Counted from the stretch's first letter, positions 13,727 through 22,707 are shown. The stretch: DNA of 24,364 bases from Methylocystaceae bacterium UBA5192 (GCA_002412985.1 DHWC01000085.1:1-24364); one strand, 5' to 3'. Notes: generated by a model from the sequence alone, not told the origin. Numbers and translations: made by a program.

Positions 13727-14692
13727 ATGAATGTTATGAGCATGCTGAAATTAAATAAATTGCATACTTACCTTGTCCTTCTCACGGCGCTCCTTGTGGC
13801 TAATGCGCAGGCGGCGCCACCAACGTCAACACGCCACGGACCAGGAACACCTGCCTCGACTAGTGAAGAACAAACTTGGGCTGTGAGACTTGTCGCCACG
13901 CTTGGGCCTAATGATACTCAACATATTCGAAGCGGCGTCGTATGGCGCGTTTTTGAAGAAATCACTCAACCAGATGGGTCTCATAAACTCATTGCGCAAT
14001 CTGACGAGGGGTCGCCAACCATACATTTAACAGACGGCACCTATGTCGTACATGCGGCATACGGACTAGCTGGGGCTACGCGCCGGCTTGTCGTTGAAGG
14101 CCATCATCACTCAGAGAGATTGACGCTGAATGCAGGCGGACTCAAACTTGTCGATATGCTAGGCGAAACAAAAATCCCTGCTCAAAGACTATCCATTTCG
14201 ATTTATGTTCCTGATAGAGGTAATTCCGAAGCAAAGTTAATTCTTGCCAATGCAAAAGCCGAGGAAGTTATCTGTTTGCCTGAGGGCTCCTATCATATTG
14301 TCTCAACCCTTCTAGATACATCTCAAGGGGCTCAGGGCGGGAATAATGCAACAAACTCTGTTGTCACGGCAGATCTGAAAGTGCCTTTGGGCAAAATTAT
14401 TGAAGCAACTTTGCGACATCGCGCCGCAACCATAACACTCAAACTCGTCAAAACACCCGGTGGCGAGGCGCTAGCTAATACGAGCTTTTCAATTCTAACG
14501 CCTGGGGGCGATGTTATTAGAGAGCTTATCGGCGCATTTCCCTCCTTAGTCTTAGCAGAGGGAGATTATGTCGCCATCGCGCGACATGAAGGTAAGACCT
14601 ATCAAAACACGTTTAAAGTGCGATCAACAAAGGACGTGGACGTAGAAATAGAAGCAAAAGAGCAAGAAAACGTTCAAGAACAACCCCAATAA
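13727..14692 (+). CDS. Secreted protein with three beta-rich repeats, function unknown
   Basis: The 321-residue product has a signal peptide (about residues 1-29; hydrophobic LHTYLVLLTALLVANAQA, cleavage near AQA-APP). The mature part contains a block motif repeated three times: a beta strand pair, then LTDGTYVVHAAYG (about residue 103), LPEGSYHIVSTLL (about 186) and LAEGDYVAIARHEG (about 275). This L-x-(D/E)-G-x-Y-x-V pattern with flanking alternating hydrophobics suggests Ig- or carboxypeptidase-regulatory-like beta sandwiches. The tail after about residue 305 is acidic and Gln-rich. I do not recognise a named domain. It is convergent with the giant GPR-like gene. Periplasmic or surface location is inferred from the signal peptide. 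Confidence 0.75.
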   Translation: MNVMSMLKLNKLHTYLVLLTALLVANAQAAPPTSTRHGPGTPASTSEEQTWAVRLVATLGPNDTQHIRSGVVWRVFEEITQPDGSHKLIAQSDEGSPTIHLTDGTYVVHAAYGLAGATRRLVVEGHHHSERLTLNAGGLKLVDMLGETKIPAQRLSISIYVPDRGNSEAKLILANAKAEEVICLPEGSYHIVSTLLDTSQGAQGGNNATNSVVTADLKVPLGKIIEATLRHRAATITLKLVKTPGGEALANTSFSILTPGGDVIRELIGAFPSLVLAEGDYVAIARHEGKTYQNTFKVRSTKDVDVEIEAKEQENVQEQPQ

Positions 14693-14709
14693 GCTTATTA
14701 AGCTCTTTT
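14692..14709 (+). terminator. Weak terminator after the three-repeat secreted protein
   Basis: AGCTT-ATT-AAGCT (14692-14704) forms a 5-bp stem overlapping the stop codon, followed by C and TTTT. It has the arrangement of an intrinsic terminator, but the short AT-containing stem is weak. Confidence 0.35.
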
Positions 14710-14800
14710 ACGCCGCAGCAACGCGTCAAAAAGCACCCAATGATATCAACATTTGATCAACTTATTCCCTTGTCGCCAACACAAGCTTAAGCGCTCATTA

Positions 14801-17800
14801 CTAATCAAACCGCCCGGCTGCATGCCCCAGCATGGTATAAACCTTGCCCGCATCAGCCGTCAGAAGCGCCAACGTTCGACTACCATCGCGGTCATTACGG
14901 GTCGTTTCAACAACTCTTTCTTCAAAATTGCGAATATATTGATCCATGGCAGTCCTAAAATTAGGATCGACGCGATAACGGCGCGATATTTCTTCAAAAG
15001 TTTGTCGACCCTGCTGCGTGTATAGACGGCGACTAAAAAGCCCTCCCTTTTCTCCTCTTTGATATCTTCTCCAAACTTCAGCAACGGCAACGTCATCAAT
15101 AAGTCGCGCAATATCGACCGTGAGCCGCTCAAGCGCTGCGCCATTGTGGATTGGCCCGCGTGTCGCGGTTTCATCACGAGAGGCGCGTTCCAAAAGATCG
15201 CTCAACCAACCCCCCTGTGGCTCAGACTTAACCCGCTGGGGTATCGGAGGCGGCGTCATGCGCGGTTTGGATTGATCAACGCGCGGAGGTTCTGGCGAAC
15301 GGCGAGTCGGCGCATCAGCCGCCTCAAGGCTTCGCCCTGTTCGAGACATCATATCTGTCAAGTCAGCAAGTGATTTTACCTGATCAGCAACAACGCGACG
15401 AAACGCTGCAGACTGTTCCGCCGCCTCTCGCGGCAGTTCAGTAGCGCCTTTGCGAAGTTCTTCCCGCGTCGCCTCAATCTCTTCATGGATTTCCTTGGCT
15501 AAACCCCGGATTTCGCCAGTTACCCCCTGGAATTTCTTCTGTGTTTCAGAAAACATCCGATTAATTTCATCGGTAGCTTCAGAGAAGGCAATACGTAGAG
15601 ACTGAGCTGTCTGCGCCCGCTCATTTTCGGCCGCCGCTCTAACATGCGCGAAACGTTCTTCAATCAACTGAGCAGCTTGGTCAGTTGTTACTGAGATTAC
15701 TCCGCCAATATCCTGGGCTCGAGACTCAACAGCATGAATTGAATGCGCCATTGAATCAACAAATCCCTCCATCGAATGTTCAAACTCATAGCGCTTCGTA
15801 TCAAGCACGGCGACAAGTTGAGCTAAAGACTCTTTCCGTTGATCAAAGGCGATATCGAGCGCACGCTGACTTTCAGCCAATTTTAGGGCGCTTTGATTTA
15901 ATCCAAGTTGACGCGCTTCTAAAGCGGTTACGATTTCTTGCGCGTCCTGCATCGTCTCACTCGAAACAGAGCTCAATTCTCGGACCTTACCAGATACTTC
16001 AGTCAAGGCTTTGTGGAACTCATGAACACGCTCACCAAGTTCGCGCTCAAGATGTATGAGGCCGCCTCCTGTTTGATCAATTATCTCGTGAAGCGAAGCA
16101 TTGGTTGCGCCGAGTTTCTCAAGAACGCCAGGCATCTCTTGACGAATTTTTTCATTCATTGCAATCAAGGATCTTATCGAATCATGCGCTCCCTCATCTA
16201 AAGCTCTATTCAGAGAGGCATGCGACTCTTGTAAGGCCTGCGTAAGCTCATCGCGCTTTTGCGCAAGCTCGCGAACAATTAATGCGCCACGGTTCTCAAT
16301 TGTTTCTGCAGCAAGATCTCCAGCAGCCGCCAGCTCTCTTGTCACACTACCGCCACGCTCGTGGATCACATGTTCCATCTGGCTGAGTCGACTACTCAGT
16401 TCTTCGCTTATTTGAGAAATGCGACCAACTAAATTCTGCCCAAGCTCTCCTGCATGATCATGTAATGTCAGATCAAGATCGCGCCGCGCATCGGAGAGAA
16501 TATGATTAATCTCTTGAAGTCGAGAATCTATAACCTCGACAATTCTTCCGCCCTTCTCATCAATTTCTAATGAGACTACCCCTAAACGATCGACGACATT
16601 CTTTTCTAACCGCTCAATACTTTCTTCAAACGCCGTCGCATGACCATCAAGAGCCGCATCTATTCTAAAGGCTTTACTATCAAGACGTTCTGCAAATGTA
16701 TCGGCCCTTGCGGAGAGCGCTTCTTCTAGCTCTTTTAGTTTCTCGTTCAGCGAAGCGACAACATCCCGACCGCCAGTTCCCATGATCCGAGCTATTTCAA
16801 TTGCGTGCTTTACAAGACTCTCTTCAAGACGACGGCCGCCGGATCCAAGTCCCTCATTCAGCTGACTAGCTAATTGTTCAAGCCGTTCAACTGTTTCATT
16901 AACACGATCAACGCCGGAGGCTTCAAAACTATCAATTTTTTGAGATAGCGTAACAGCGAGATCTTTGGTTCGATCGTCTAATTTTTCGACGAGCGCACCA
17001 CCTTTCTCATTCAATAAAATGTCTATCTGATCTAAACGCGCCTCCACTGCCCGCATGAGATCGCTACCGCGCAGACTTACCGCCTCATCAAGCGTTTCCA
17101 GACGCGCGCCGATCTCTTGTGAAAAATGTCTAGAGTTATCGCCAATACGATTAGTAAAATTATCTGCCTGAACAGCTAGTTGATTTACAAGGGCATCCCC
17201 GCCTTGTGAAACCGTGTGCTTAATATCCGATAAGCTTGCATCGATCTTATCAATAAATTTTTTCGACTGTTCATTCAATCGCTCATCTGCTTCTTGCACG
17301 CGTTCTGATAGTCGTTCTATCAGCGCCCCTCCATCACCGCTGATGACAGATTCAAGTTTGGTCAGCCTGTCATGAACGTTATCAGTGAGATATATCGCCT
17401 GCTCAGCAACTCGCTCCACAAGCGCGCCGCCATCCTGTATGACCGCCTGTTCAAATTGATGCAACTGACTACTCAATCGAGTTGTAACTTTATCTCCTTG
17501 CTCAACCAGCGCATCAACAACTTCGCTTCCTTGAGAAAGCAATGAGACTTCTAAATTATTCAGCCTATCTCCTAGGACTTCGTTTATTCGCTCACCTTGT
17601 GTAGCAAGCGCTAGAACAGCATCGCTTGCTGTTACGATAAACTGCTCTTGAACTGCAGCTGAGTTCTCTGACAACGCTTGACTAGCTGAAACAACTGTTT
17701 GACGAAGACTCTCACGCAAAGCAGCGCCATGGGCTTCAAATTCATTAAGCGCCTGATCTCGGGTCGCCTCCATTGCCTGAGCAACTATTGATCCTGCATT

Positions 17801-20170
17801 TTCCAACATTTGCATACGTTCAGACAGAAGATCCTCCACACGTCTGACATGCTCTGTTACCGCAGAATTGACCTGTTCGCTTTGGCGCTTCACCGCACCT
17901 TCAAAACTATCCAGATGACCGACTAACTCTTCGTGAGCTTCTGTAGAATGATTTAATAAATGCTGCCCAACTTGTTGCGTTTTTTCAATAATCTTCTCTT
18001 CAAAAGCGATTAAACCCGTGTCTAATGCCCCTTGAACATCGCGACCATGATCAATTAATTTCTCTGCCGCCAACTGAGTATGATGATTAATCGCATCAAC
18101 GTAACTTTGTAGTTCTTCATTTAGATTCTTTGTTGTTTTATCAGTATAGGAGAGGGATTCTTCATGATACCGACGAACGGCGTCTTCAAAAGCCGTTAGA
18201 CGTTCAGAAAGAGAGGCGTAGGCTTGTTCGCTGTATGCTTGAACTCGATTAGAAGTTTCTTCACCCTGACTTGAAACAGCTGCCTCAAATGCAACGATCC
18301 CTTCAGATAAAATCGCCGACGTCCGCTCGACCTGATGCGTTAGCCGCGTCGAAACATCATCGCTCTGGCGCACGAAGGTTTCTTCAAAAGCGCTAAGACT
18401 TTCGCTCATAGTAGCGCTTACACGCTCGCTTTGCTCGGCTAAATGCGTAACTGCCTCATAGCTATTGCGCGCAACTGCCTCTTCAAAAGCATTTATCCTC
18501 TCAGCTAGACTTTGCTCTAAATAGTCACTGCGCTCTACAATACGGCTAGCAATTTCATCCCCGCGCCTTAATGCCACGTCCTCAAATTGCTTTAGGCTAC
18601 CGACAATTGATTCACCCATACGATCGCCGTGAATGCCTATTGCAGAAACCGCCTCGCTCGCAACAGAAAAAAATCTTTCTTTTACAGAATCAACCTGCTC
18701 AACAAGTGCAGTGGCGCTCAAACTTAGACTTTCGGTTAATGTTTGTCCTAATAGAAGGCTCTGCTCTTCAAAGCCGACTTTTGCCTGTTGTTGCGATTGC
18801 TCCACCAAATTAAGCAGACGAGACTCAGATTGTTCAAATAATTCCTGCGCCTCATTTATATGTGCGCCGACGCCTGTCAGTACGCGATTGGCCGTTTCTG
18901 CAAGAGACTGCCCAAGCTCTCCGCCCCGAACGGAGATCGTCTCGTGGATAGCATTATGCGTCTGCGCCAATTGTGAGGTCAGACTTTCCCCTTGCTGATG
19001 CAACGCATCTGTAAGACTTGATCCAAGCCCCTCGAAACGCTCAACAATGGCTTCTGCTTGCGCAGTAAATGCTTGCGTCAAACCCTCGCCATTTTCATAA
19101 AGCTTACGCGCTGCTTCGTCTGCGCCCTCGGATAGTCGTTGGCTGAGAACGTCAGTAGAGTCATTCATACGCGCAACGACATCGCTGCCGGCTTCGGATA
19201 ATACATGAGATACGACACGCCCATGTGTTTCCAGGGACGTTTCAAACTCATTACTCGCCTTTTCTAAGGCTAGTCGAATCTCTTCGCTTTTAATGCTCAG
19301 GGAGGAGGTCACACGCTCTCCTGCAGCGCCAACAGCCTCCGCAAGATGGATAGAACTTGCCGCCAATTCTTGCGAAAGCGCATCTCGCGCTCCAAAAAGC
19401 GCTGTTCGGGCATTATCCGCGTTTACAACAATCGCTTCGCGTTCGCGCGTCAGTTCATCAATCAGCAATCGAATTCGTCGTTCATTCTCTGTGTATGATC
19501 GCTCAAGATTCGTGACCTCTGTGCGGACAATCACTTCAAGTTCACCCGCACGCGTCAAGGCGCGCTCTATGCCATCTCCCATTGAGGCTGCTTCGCGGCG
19601 GATCGCCTGCGAGAGCGCGACAACTTGCTCGGTCGCAATTGTTTCAGGTTCAATTAATCTGATCGCAACCTCTGTCATGGAATTAGCAATCAGTCGCATT
19701 TCATGCGCCCGTCGAGCCATTAATCCTGTAATGAATAAAAATGCGATAGGGCCAATTAACGCGCCAAGCGCGAGTATAGGCTTTGGGGAGAGAAGCGCTC
19801 CGCCAGGCTCAATAATTTCACTCTTGTTAAAGTAGATATAGAAGGTCCAACAAACAGCCCAAAACACCATGGAAGCCACAGTCAAGGCCATGATAGAATG
19901 ATTGGGCGCAATATTTAGCGCCTGGCGTAAAGCACCAACGCTGCGACGATCATCATTAGCGGGAGTGAGCTCTGGGGGATTGACTGGCGGCAAGGATGAG
20001 CGGTCGCTTATCGCATAAGTTGAGGAGTTTTCGTCCAGGCTCTTATCCGACTGTGGCGCTTGAGCGTTTGAGCCACCCTCACCTGAGCCCTCAGTCCTTA
20101 CTTCCAAAGCCTCTTCGACAGCCGTTAAGGCGGCAGATGCAGCGTCCTGAATTTTACCCGAATTCGACAT
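14801..20170 (-). CDS. Giant membrane-anchored coiled-coil protein, GPR/RgsE-like (growth pole ring)
   Basis: The protein has 1,789 residues from ATG 20170 (GGAG 8 bases upstream; a GTG sits one codon earlier). The order is: a disordered acidic N terminus (1-85), two membrane segments (about 92-114 and 131-152), a long alpha-helical, apolipoprotein-like region (about 160-1600) with 11-residue-based repeats, a Pro-rich linker (about 1620-1654), and a conserved-looking C-terminal helical domain (about 1675-1789, with WRRYQRGEKGGLFSRRLYT). This matches, from memory, the Agrobacterium GROWTH POLE RING protein and Sinorhizobium RgsE, large inner-membrane proteins needed for polar growth and rod shape. 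It is somewhat shorter than the roughly 2,100-residue Agrobacterium protein. It is the last gene of a minus-strand stretch after a solute-binding protein, with a 381-base gap. The identification rests on architecture, not on an alignment. Confidence 0.78.
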   Translation of the reverse strand: MSNSGKIQDAASAALTAVEEALEVRTEGSGEGGSNAQAPQSDKSLDENSSTYAISDRSSLPPVNPPELTPANDDRRSVGALRQALNIAPNHSIMALTVASMVFWAVCWTFYIYFNKSEIIEPGGALLSPKPILALGALIGPIAFLFITGLMARRAHEMRLIANSMTEVAIRLIEPETIATEQVVALSQAIRREAASMGDGIERALTRAGELEVIVRTEVTNLERSYTENERRIRLLIDELTREREAIVVNADNARTALFGARDALSQELAASSIHLAEAVGAAGERVTSSLSIKSEEIRLALEKASNEFETSLETHGRVVSHVLSEAGSDVVARMNDSTDVLSQRLSEGADEAARKLYENGEGLTQAFTAQAEAIVERFEGLGSSLTDALHQQGESLTSQLAQTHNAIHETISVRGGELGQSLAETANRVLTGVGAHINEAQELFEQSESRLLNLVEQSQQQAKVGFEEQSLLLGQTLTESLSLSATALVEQVDSVKERFFSVASEAVSAIGIHGDRMGESIVGSLKQFEDVALRRGDEIASRIVERSDYLEQSLAERINAFEEAVARNSYEAVTHLAEQSERVSATMSESLSAFEETFVRQSDDVSTRLTHQVERTSAILSEGIVAFEAAVSSQGEETSNRVQAYSEQAYASLSERLTAFEDAVRRYHEESLSYTDKTTKNLNEELQSYVDAINHHTQLAAEKLIDHGRDVQGALDTGLIAFEEKIIEKTQQVGQHLLNHSTEAHEELVGHLDSFEGAVKRQSEQVNSAVTEHVRRVEDLLSERMQMLENAGSIVAQAMEATRDQALNEFEAHGAALRESLRQTVVSASQALSENSAAVQEQFIVTASDAVLALATQGERINEVLGDRLNNLEVSLLSQGSEVVDALVEQGDKVTTRLSSQLHQFEQAVIQDGGALVERVAEQAIYLTDNVHDRLTKLESVISGDGGALIERLSERVQEADERLNEQSKKFIDKIDASLSDIKHTVSQGGDALVNQLAVQADNFTNRIGDNSRHFSQEIGARLETLDEAVSLRGSDLMRAVEARLDQIDILLNEKGGALVEKLDDRTKDLAVTLSQKIDSFEASGVDRVNETVERLEQLASQLNEGLGSGGRRLEESLVKHAIEIARIMGTGGRDVVASLNEKLKELEEALSARADTFAERLDSKAFRIDAALDGHATAFEESIERLEKNVVDRLGVVSLEIDEKGGRIVEVIDSRLQEINHILSDARRDLDLTLHDHAGELGQNLVGRISQISEELSSRLSQMEHVIHERGGSVTRELAAAGDLAAETIENRGALIVRELAQKRDELTQALQESHASLNRALDEGAHDSIRSLIAMNEKIRQEMPGVLEKLGATNASLHEIIDQTGGGLIHLERELGERVHEFHKALTEVSGKVRELSSVSSETMQDAQEIVTALEARQLGLNQSALKLAESQRALDIAFDQRKESLAQLVAVLDTKRYEFEHSMEGFVDSMAHSIHAVESRAQDIGGVISVTTDQAAQLIEERFAHVRAAAENERAQTAQSLRIAFSEATDEINRMFSETQKKFQGVTGEIRGLAKEIHEEIEATREELRKGATELPREAAEQSAAFRRVVADQVKSLADLTDMMSRTGRSLEAADAPTRRSPEPPRVDQSKPRMTPPPIPQRVKSEPQGGWLSDLLERASRDETATRGPIHNGAALERLTVDIARLIDDVAVAEVWRRYQRGEKGGLFSRRLYTQQGRQTFEEISRRYRVDPNFRTAMDQYIRNFEERVVETTRNDRDGSRTLALLTADAGKVYTMLGHAAGRFD
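18110..18604 (-). repeat. Five contiguous 99-bp (33-residue) coding repeats inside the GPR-like gene
   Basis: Each unit centres on a Phe-Glu pair, with relatives of SERLTAFEDAV. From residue 523 (ATG numbering) five units follow without gaps, the Phe at 529, 562, 595, 628 and 661. On DNA the plus-strand TCAAA complement recurs at exact 99-base steps (C at 18187, 18286, 18385, 18484 and 18583). DNA identity between units is modest, so they are old duplications kept as protein repeats. 33 is three 11-residue units, as in apolipoprotein-like amphipathic helices. Confidence 0.85.
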
Positions 20171-20173
20171 CAC

Positions 20174-20551
20174 TCATACTCCGGGCGGATATACGCGCCG
20201 CTCCACTTAAGGACGTATCAAAAAGGCTATACTTTCCGTTCGTCCAACGCTCACTCTTCGCCGCCAATAAAAAAACTGGCTGCAAACACAATTAACCAAA
20301 GATTACCTCCAGCGGCATGTAATTGAAATATGCGGCTCTAGCGTATTCGGAAACTTCGTTAACGCGCCTTATTGTTGAGCCAAAAGCTGCCGGATAAGGC
20401 GCATGACAGCCGATTGTCGCGCCAAAGTTTTTGAGTAGAATAATTATATATTTCAACATATTATGAGAATTATGCTAGCCCCGCAGCCCCTATTGCTGGC
20501 TAACGGTGGATCGACAGGCCACTTAAAATGAGAAGGCCGTTAACTAGAAGT
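20174..20551. other. Intergenic region upstream of the GPR-like gene
   Basis: About 380 bases lie between the solute-binding protein stop and the GPR-like start, both on the minus strand. It must hold the end of the first transcript and probably a promoter for the giant gene. Two inverted repeats are visible: the 9-bp pair at 20364-20402 (listed separately) and an imperfect one, TAGC/GCTA with inner CAGC/GCTG, at 20476-20502, about 50 bases past the solute-binding protein stop, which may be its terminator though no T-run follows. No gene or RNA gene was recognised. Confidence 0.45.
20364..20402. promoter_or_regulatory. 9-bp perfect inverted repeat upstream of the GPR-like gene
   Basis: GCGCCTTAT (20364-20372) and ATAAGGCGC (20394-20402) flank a 21-base loop. 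Within the loop AGC and GCT could form a further 3-bp pair. It lies about 195-230 bases before the GPR-like start and 150 bases past the upstream stop. No T-run follows in either direction, so an operator or a structured leader RNA is as likely as a terminator. Confidence 0.4.
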
Positions 20552-21463
20552 CTAAAAAGGCCCAATGGGGAAATATTTGAAATAAAGTTCCGAAAACATT
20601 CCGCGTCGCGCGATCCGGGCAAGCGCGTAATCAAGCGCACGCCTGAGAACGGTATTCCCCTTTTTCACGGCGATGCCGACACCATCTCCAAAGAAACGCG
20701 GATCCGTGAAAGGATCTCCTCTAAATTCGCAACAATTCGCTGCCTCTTGGCCATTCAGCCAATAGGACAAGGTCACCGCATCTCCAAACACCGCCTGAAC
20801 TCGGCCTGTCTGTAAGGCGTTACGCGCAAGGGCTGGCGTTTCAAAATTCATCCGAACAAGCTTTGGATAAAAGGCGGTGAGAAAGGCCTCATAGCGAGAT
20901 CCCCCAACTACGGCTACAGGACGATCCCCCAAGGCTTTAGGAGTAATATCTTTTAACGTTGAGTCTCGACGAAAAACAAAACGGCCTGGCGTAAGAAAAT
21001 AGGGCGATGTAAAATCCACCTGCTGGCGCGTTTCGGCATTAATTGCCATCGATGCAATTATCGCATCTCCGCTATTATCATTTAGCGAGGCAGTTAATAA
21101 GTCCCAATTTCGGCGCTGAATTGTACAGGGTATATCTAATTCCGCGCAGATCGCGCGGGCGAGGTCAATGTTGAAGCCGGCAAGCTGGCCATCAGGAAGT
21201 TGGAAATTAAATGGCGGAAAATCATCTTCGGTGAGAAATCGAATTTGACGGACGGCAGAAAGATCTGGCTTTTCTATAGTGCGATTTGGATCCCAAAAGG
21301 AAGGAGCCTGCGATCCCATCGACTCATGCAGCTGAGGCGCGGCAACCGAAAAACTTCCCAAAAACATCATCGCCACAAAGACACGGCTCGCAACGAGACG
21401 CGCCCACACATGAAAGGATCCGGCCTCATAAATTTTATGGGGCGGCTTTTCAATTACAAGCAA
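20552..21463 (-). CDS. Periplasmic solute-binding protein, family 3 (amino-acid type), orphan
   Basis: The 303-residue product is a bacterial extracellular solute-binding protein family 3 member, as used by polar amino-acid ABC importers. Typical segments are IRFLTEDDFPPFNFQLPDGQLAGFNIDLARAICAEL (about 73-108), the AIIASMAINAETRQQVDFTSPYF region (about 134-156), VAVVGGSRYEAFL and VQAVFGDAVTLSYWL, then GVGIAVKKGNTVLRRALDYAL near the end. An N-terminal hydrophobic stretch (about 26-42) ending VAAPQ is the signal peptide. The TTG start at 21463 is supported by AGAGGAAA about 7 bases upstream. No permease or ATPase gene is adjacent, so it may share a transporter encoded elsewhere or act in sensing. 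Confidence 0.9.
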   Translation of the reverse strand: MLVIEKPPHKIYEAGSFHVWARLVASRVFVAMMFLGSFSVAAPQLHESMGSQAPSFWDPNRTIEKPDLSAVRQIRFLTEDDFPPFNFQLPDGQLAGFNIDLARAICAELDIPCTIQRRNWDLLTASLNDNSGDAIIASMAINAETRQQVDFTSPYFLTPGRFVFRRDSTLKDITPKALGDRPVAVVGGSRYEAFLTAFYPKLVRMNFETPALARNALQTGRVQAVFGDAVTLSYWLNGQEAANCCEFRGDPFTDPRFFGDGVGIAVKKGNTVLRRALDYALARIARRGMFSELYFKYFPIGPF

Positions 21464-21627
21464 TATACTTTCCTCTTATTTTTAGGCGAAAGCCTTGAAA
21501 ATTCATAAATTGCAGCCAATCAGACGCTAGTATTCTAAACTAGACGCCCATCATCGCAAGTAGCGCTAAGCACCGCAAATTTCCAGAAAACTGATTGATG
21601 ATCCAAGACCAGAAATAATTCAGAGTT

Positions 21628-22707
21628 TCAAGCAAAAATCCATTGTTTGATTAAAAAACCAGCGCTCAGAGCTTTATTATAATAGTCATAAAGCCCTGCC
21701 GGCCCAAGGCCTGTGCGCGGTAGGTCGGATTTCTTTAGCCGTCGGAAGAAAGGGATCAATACTTCTTCAAAATTTGCGACGGTATATTGCGCGTCATGAC
21801 GGTCGGCAACTCGCTCTGCAACATTAATAAAAAGCAATGCCAAGGCCTTAAACATCGCTGGATTTGCAATATTTGCATCTAATCCATGAAGTCCTAAACC
21901 ATGACGACAGCCTGTCAAATATGCGTTGAAGACCTGATAGACATCTTCAGCTGTAGCCCCATCAAATGCTTTCTTGATAGAGCGCATTGCTGCATTAAAA
22001 GTGACACGAGACAAAAGTCCCTTACGTTTCTCTGCCGGGCTAAGCAGACCAGCTAAAGCGCTGTCATCTCGAGTGTTAAAGAGATCAAAGACACTATGAA
22101 ATAGCGCATCAGTCTTCGTTTCAACTTCAGATAGACGGCGAATATCAAGCAATAACTCGTTTGGAACCGGCTTTTGCTTGGTATTAATATCCATAAAAAG
22201 ACGGCATTCTTGCGCACGCGATAATTTATCATAAATTATGACTGGCGTGCTAACGGATTTTTTTGCCAGCTTAAAGCCATACACACGATGCTGACCATCA
22301 ATAATTAGAAATGCGCGAGGGTCTGGCTCAAACTCGACGAGGCCTTTATCCGTATCATAGTTAAGATTTGCGCAGGCTTGAGCAGAAAGCACAATCGCTC
22401 CAGGCACGGTGCCAAATCCAGAATCAATATAACGCGCTATTGATTTAGCGCGCCGAGCGTCCAGCAATCTTTGAAAACCATTTTCCGGATTATCGTTGCG
22501 CGTTTCGACAGCACAGCTGGCGGCTAAAAGCGAACTTGGGAGGACAAGGGTATAAAAACGATGCCGGCCTTGCTCAACGAGCAACGCGGTATGCTGGATA
22601 GGCTTACGCTGACCTTCTGAGATGGTAAGCTCGCTGGCAAAAAGAGCGGCGTCACCGATAGAACAAGATTGATCGCCAATAAGGCCAACCTGCGTATCTC
22701 GATCCAT
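21628..22707 (-). CDS. DGQHR-domain protein (DndB-like), orphan
   Basis: The 359-residue product carries the defining DGQHR motif (residues 137-141, in FLIIDGQHRVYGF) and FMDINTKQKPVPNELLLD (171-188), both characteristic of the DGQHR family that includes DndB, the regulator of DNA phosphorothioation. RNDNPENGFQRLLDARRAKSIARYI (70-94) is the usual upstream helical part. The start at ATG 22707 is preceded by GGGGAT with 6-7 bases of spacing and is better than ATG 22767, which has no ribosome binding site. No dndA, C, D, E or F-H gene is nearby, so the activity is unknown. Base composition is similar to neighbours. It lies alone between the solute-binding protein and the DUF2093 gene. Confidence 0.85.
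   Translation of the reverse strand: MDRDTQVGLIGDQSCSIGDAALFASELTISEGQRKPIQHTALLVEQGRHRFYTLVLPSSLLAASCAVETRNDNPENGFQRLLDARRAKSIARYIDSGFGTVPGAIVLSAQACANLNYDTDKGLVEFEPDPRAFLIIDGQHRVYGFKLAKKSVSTPVIIYDKLSRAQECRLFMDINTKQKPVPNELLLDIRRLSEVETKTDALFHSVFDLFNTRDDSALAGLLSPAEKRKGLLSRVTFNAAMRSIKKAFDGATAEDVYQVFNAYLTGCRHGLGLHGLDANIANPAMFKALALLFINVAERVADRHDAQYTVANFEEVLIPFFRRLKKSDLPRTGLGPAGLYDYYNKALSAGFLIKQWIFA

Noticed and set aside
15685..19835. Several plus-strand frames of 80-180 codons opposite the giant gene
   Set aside because: They are antisense shadows of a repeat-rich coding sequence, with no recognisable domains or ribosome binding sites.
21628..22707. Defence island around the DGQHR protein
   Set aside because: No nuclease, methylase, helicase, transposase or other defence gene lies within the window on either side.
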